Made by a program: the position numbers and the translations under genes. Below the pieces are notes generated by a model that worked only from the letters and a program-made list of their open reading frames with translations, did no database searches and was not told the origin of the DNA. 5,177 nt of DNA from DASXUC01 sp036505015. Lineage in GTDB: Bacteria > Sysuimicrobiota > Sysuimicrobiia > Sysuimicrobiales > Kaftiobacteriaceae. The stretch lies in NCBI GenBank assembly GCA_036505015.1, contig DASXUC010000010.1, positions 1 to 5,177 on the forward strand, read 5' to 3'. This document shows positions 4,976 through 5,177 of the stretch, piece by piece (within the stretch, counting starts at the first letter, position 1; each line of letters starts with the position of its first letter).

Positions 4976-5177
4976 TCATTCCTCCAATGCGAGACGGTTT
5001 CGGAGCCGGGCCAGCAGATCCCGCCGCGTCACCGCGCCGACGAGGCGGGAACCGTCCTTGACGACCGCCTGGCCGGTCGGTGAGGCGGCTACCGTCATAA
5101 AGGCGTCATAGGCATTCTGCGACGCCGAGACCGTCGGGCATTCCGATTCCGGGACCATCGCGTCGGCCACCGTCACC
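4976..5177 (-). CDS. CBS-domain protein, C-terminal fragment (5' end outside window)
   Basis: The frame is open to the window edge and ends at TGA 4978-4976. The visible 66 residues hold one CBS motif: V-A-D-A-M-V-P (3-9), the strand C-P-T-V-S (13-17), a helix with A-Y-D-A-F (22-26), G-Q-A-V-V-K-D-G-S-R-L-V-G-A-V-T-R-R-D-L-L (35-55), and a short Arg/Leu-rich tail ending LALEE. CBS motifs work in pairs and bind adenosyl nucleotides as regulatory modules. A partner motif is therefore expected upstream. The tail and the 'GRLVGxxTRRDLL' ending resemble membrane-bound site-2 proteases (M50) with C-terminal CBS pairs, but a CBS-only protein is equally possible from this piece. The GTG at 5176 is more likely an internal valine than a start. 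It is the first visible gene of the minus-strand run. Confidence 0.82.
   Translation of the reverse strand, partial: VTVADAMVPESECPTVSASQNAYDAFMTVAASPTGQAVVKDGSRLVGAVTRRDLLARLRNRLALEE

Overview
This 5.2 kb window is GC-rich bacterial DNA (roughly two thirds G+C by eye) and densely coding. It holds eight protein genes and no RNA gene, CRISPR array or insertion sequence that I can see. Shine-Dalgarno sites, intrinsic-terminator architecture and the gene families are bacterial. The mix (SPW-repeat membrane protein with a VKOR core, extended SDR, zinc-type CDF transporter, MmcQ/YjbR protein, CBS protein, DUF2795-like small protein) would fit an uncultured soil or subsurface phylum, but the sequence does not let me name one.

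Layout. (1) Positions 1-270: a complete 65-aa soluble protein on the + strand, with a near-perfect ribosome binding site and a strong hairpin terminator. (2) Positions 301-3110, minus strand: a two-gene unit. An extended short-chain dehydrogenase/reductase comes first and overlaps by an ATGA junction the start of a 542-aa membrane protein built as SPW repeat - VKOR core - SPW repeat. (3) Positions 3111-3172: a short divergent promoter region. (4) Positions 3173-4135, + strand: a CDF metal-efflux transporter with the HxxxD/HxxxD site of zinc-type members. (5) Positions 4141-5177, minus strand: a run of four genes, namely the C-terminal end of a CBS-domain protein (cut by the window edge), a 68-aa KOW/SH3-like protein, a 123-aa MmcQ/YjbR-family protein, and a 52-aa two-helix membrane protein whose stop lies 5 bases from the convergent CDF stop.

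How the genes may work together. The SDR and the VKOR-like membrane protein are very probably co-translated, which suggests a shared redox role at the membrane. The VKOR-like protein has only two cysteines in its full length, both in the CxxC motif, so it lacks the second cysteine pair of classical VKORs. The SDR C-terminus, the VKOR-like N-terminus and both CDF termini are histidine-rich, a possible hint of a common metal link across the divergent pair. The most notable points are the SPW-VKOR-SPW architecture with its missing shuttle cysteines, its coupling to an SDR, and the 52-aa membrane protein. I see no clear evidence of a mobile or defence system.
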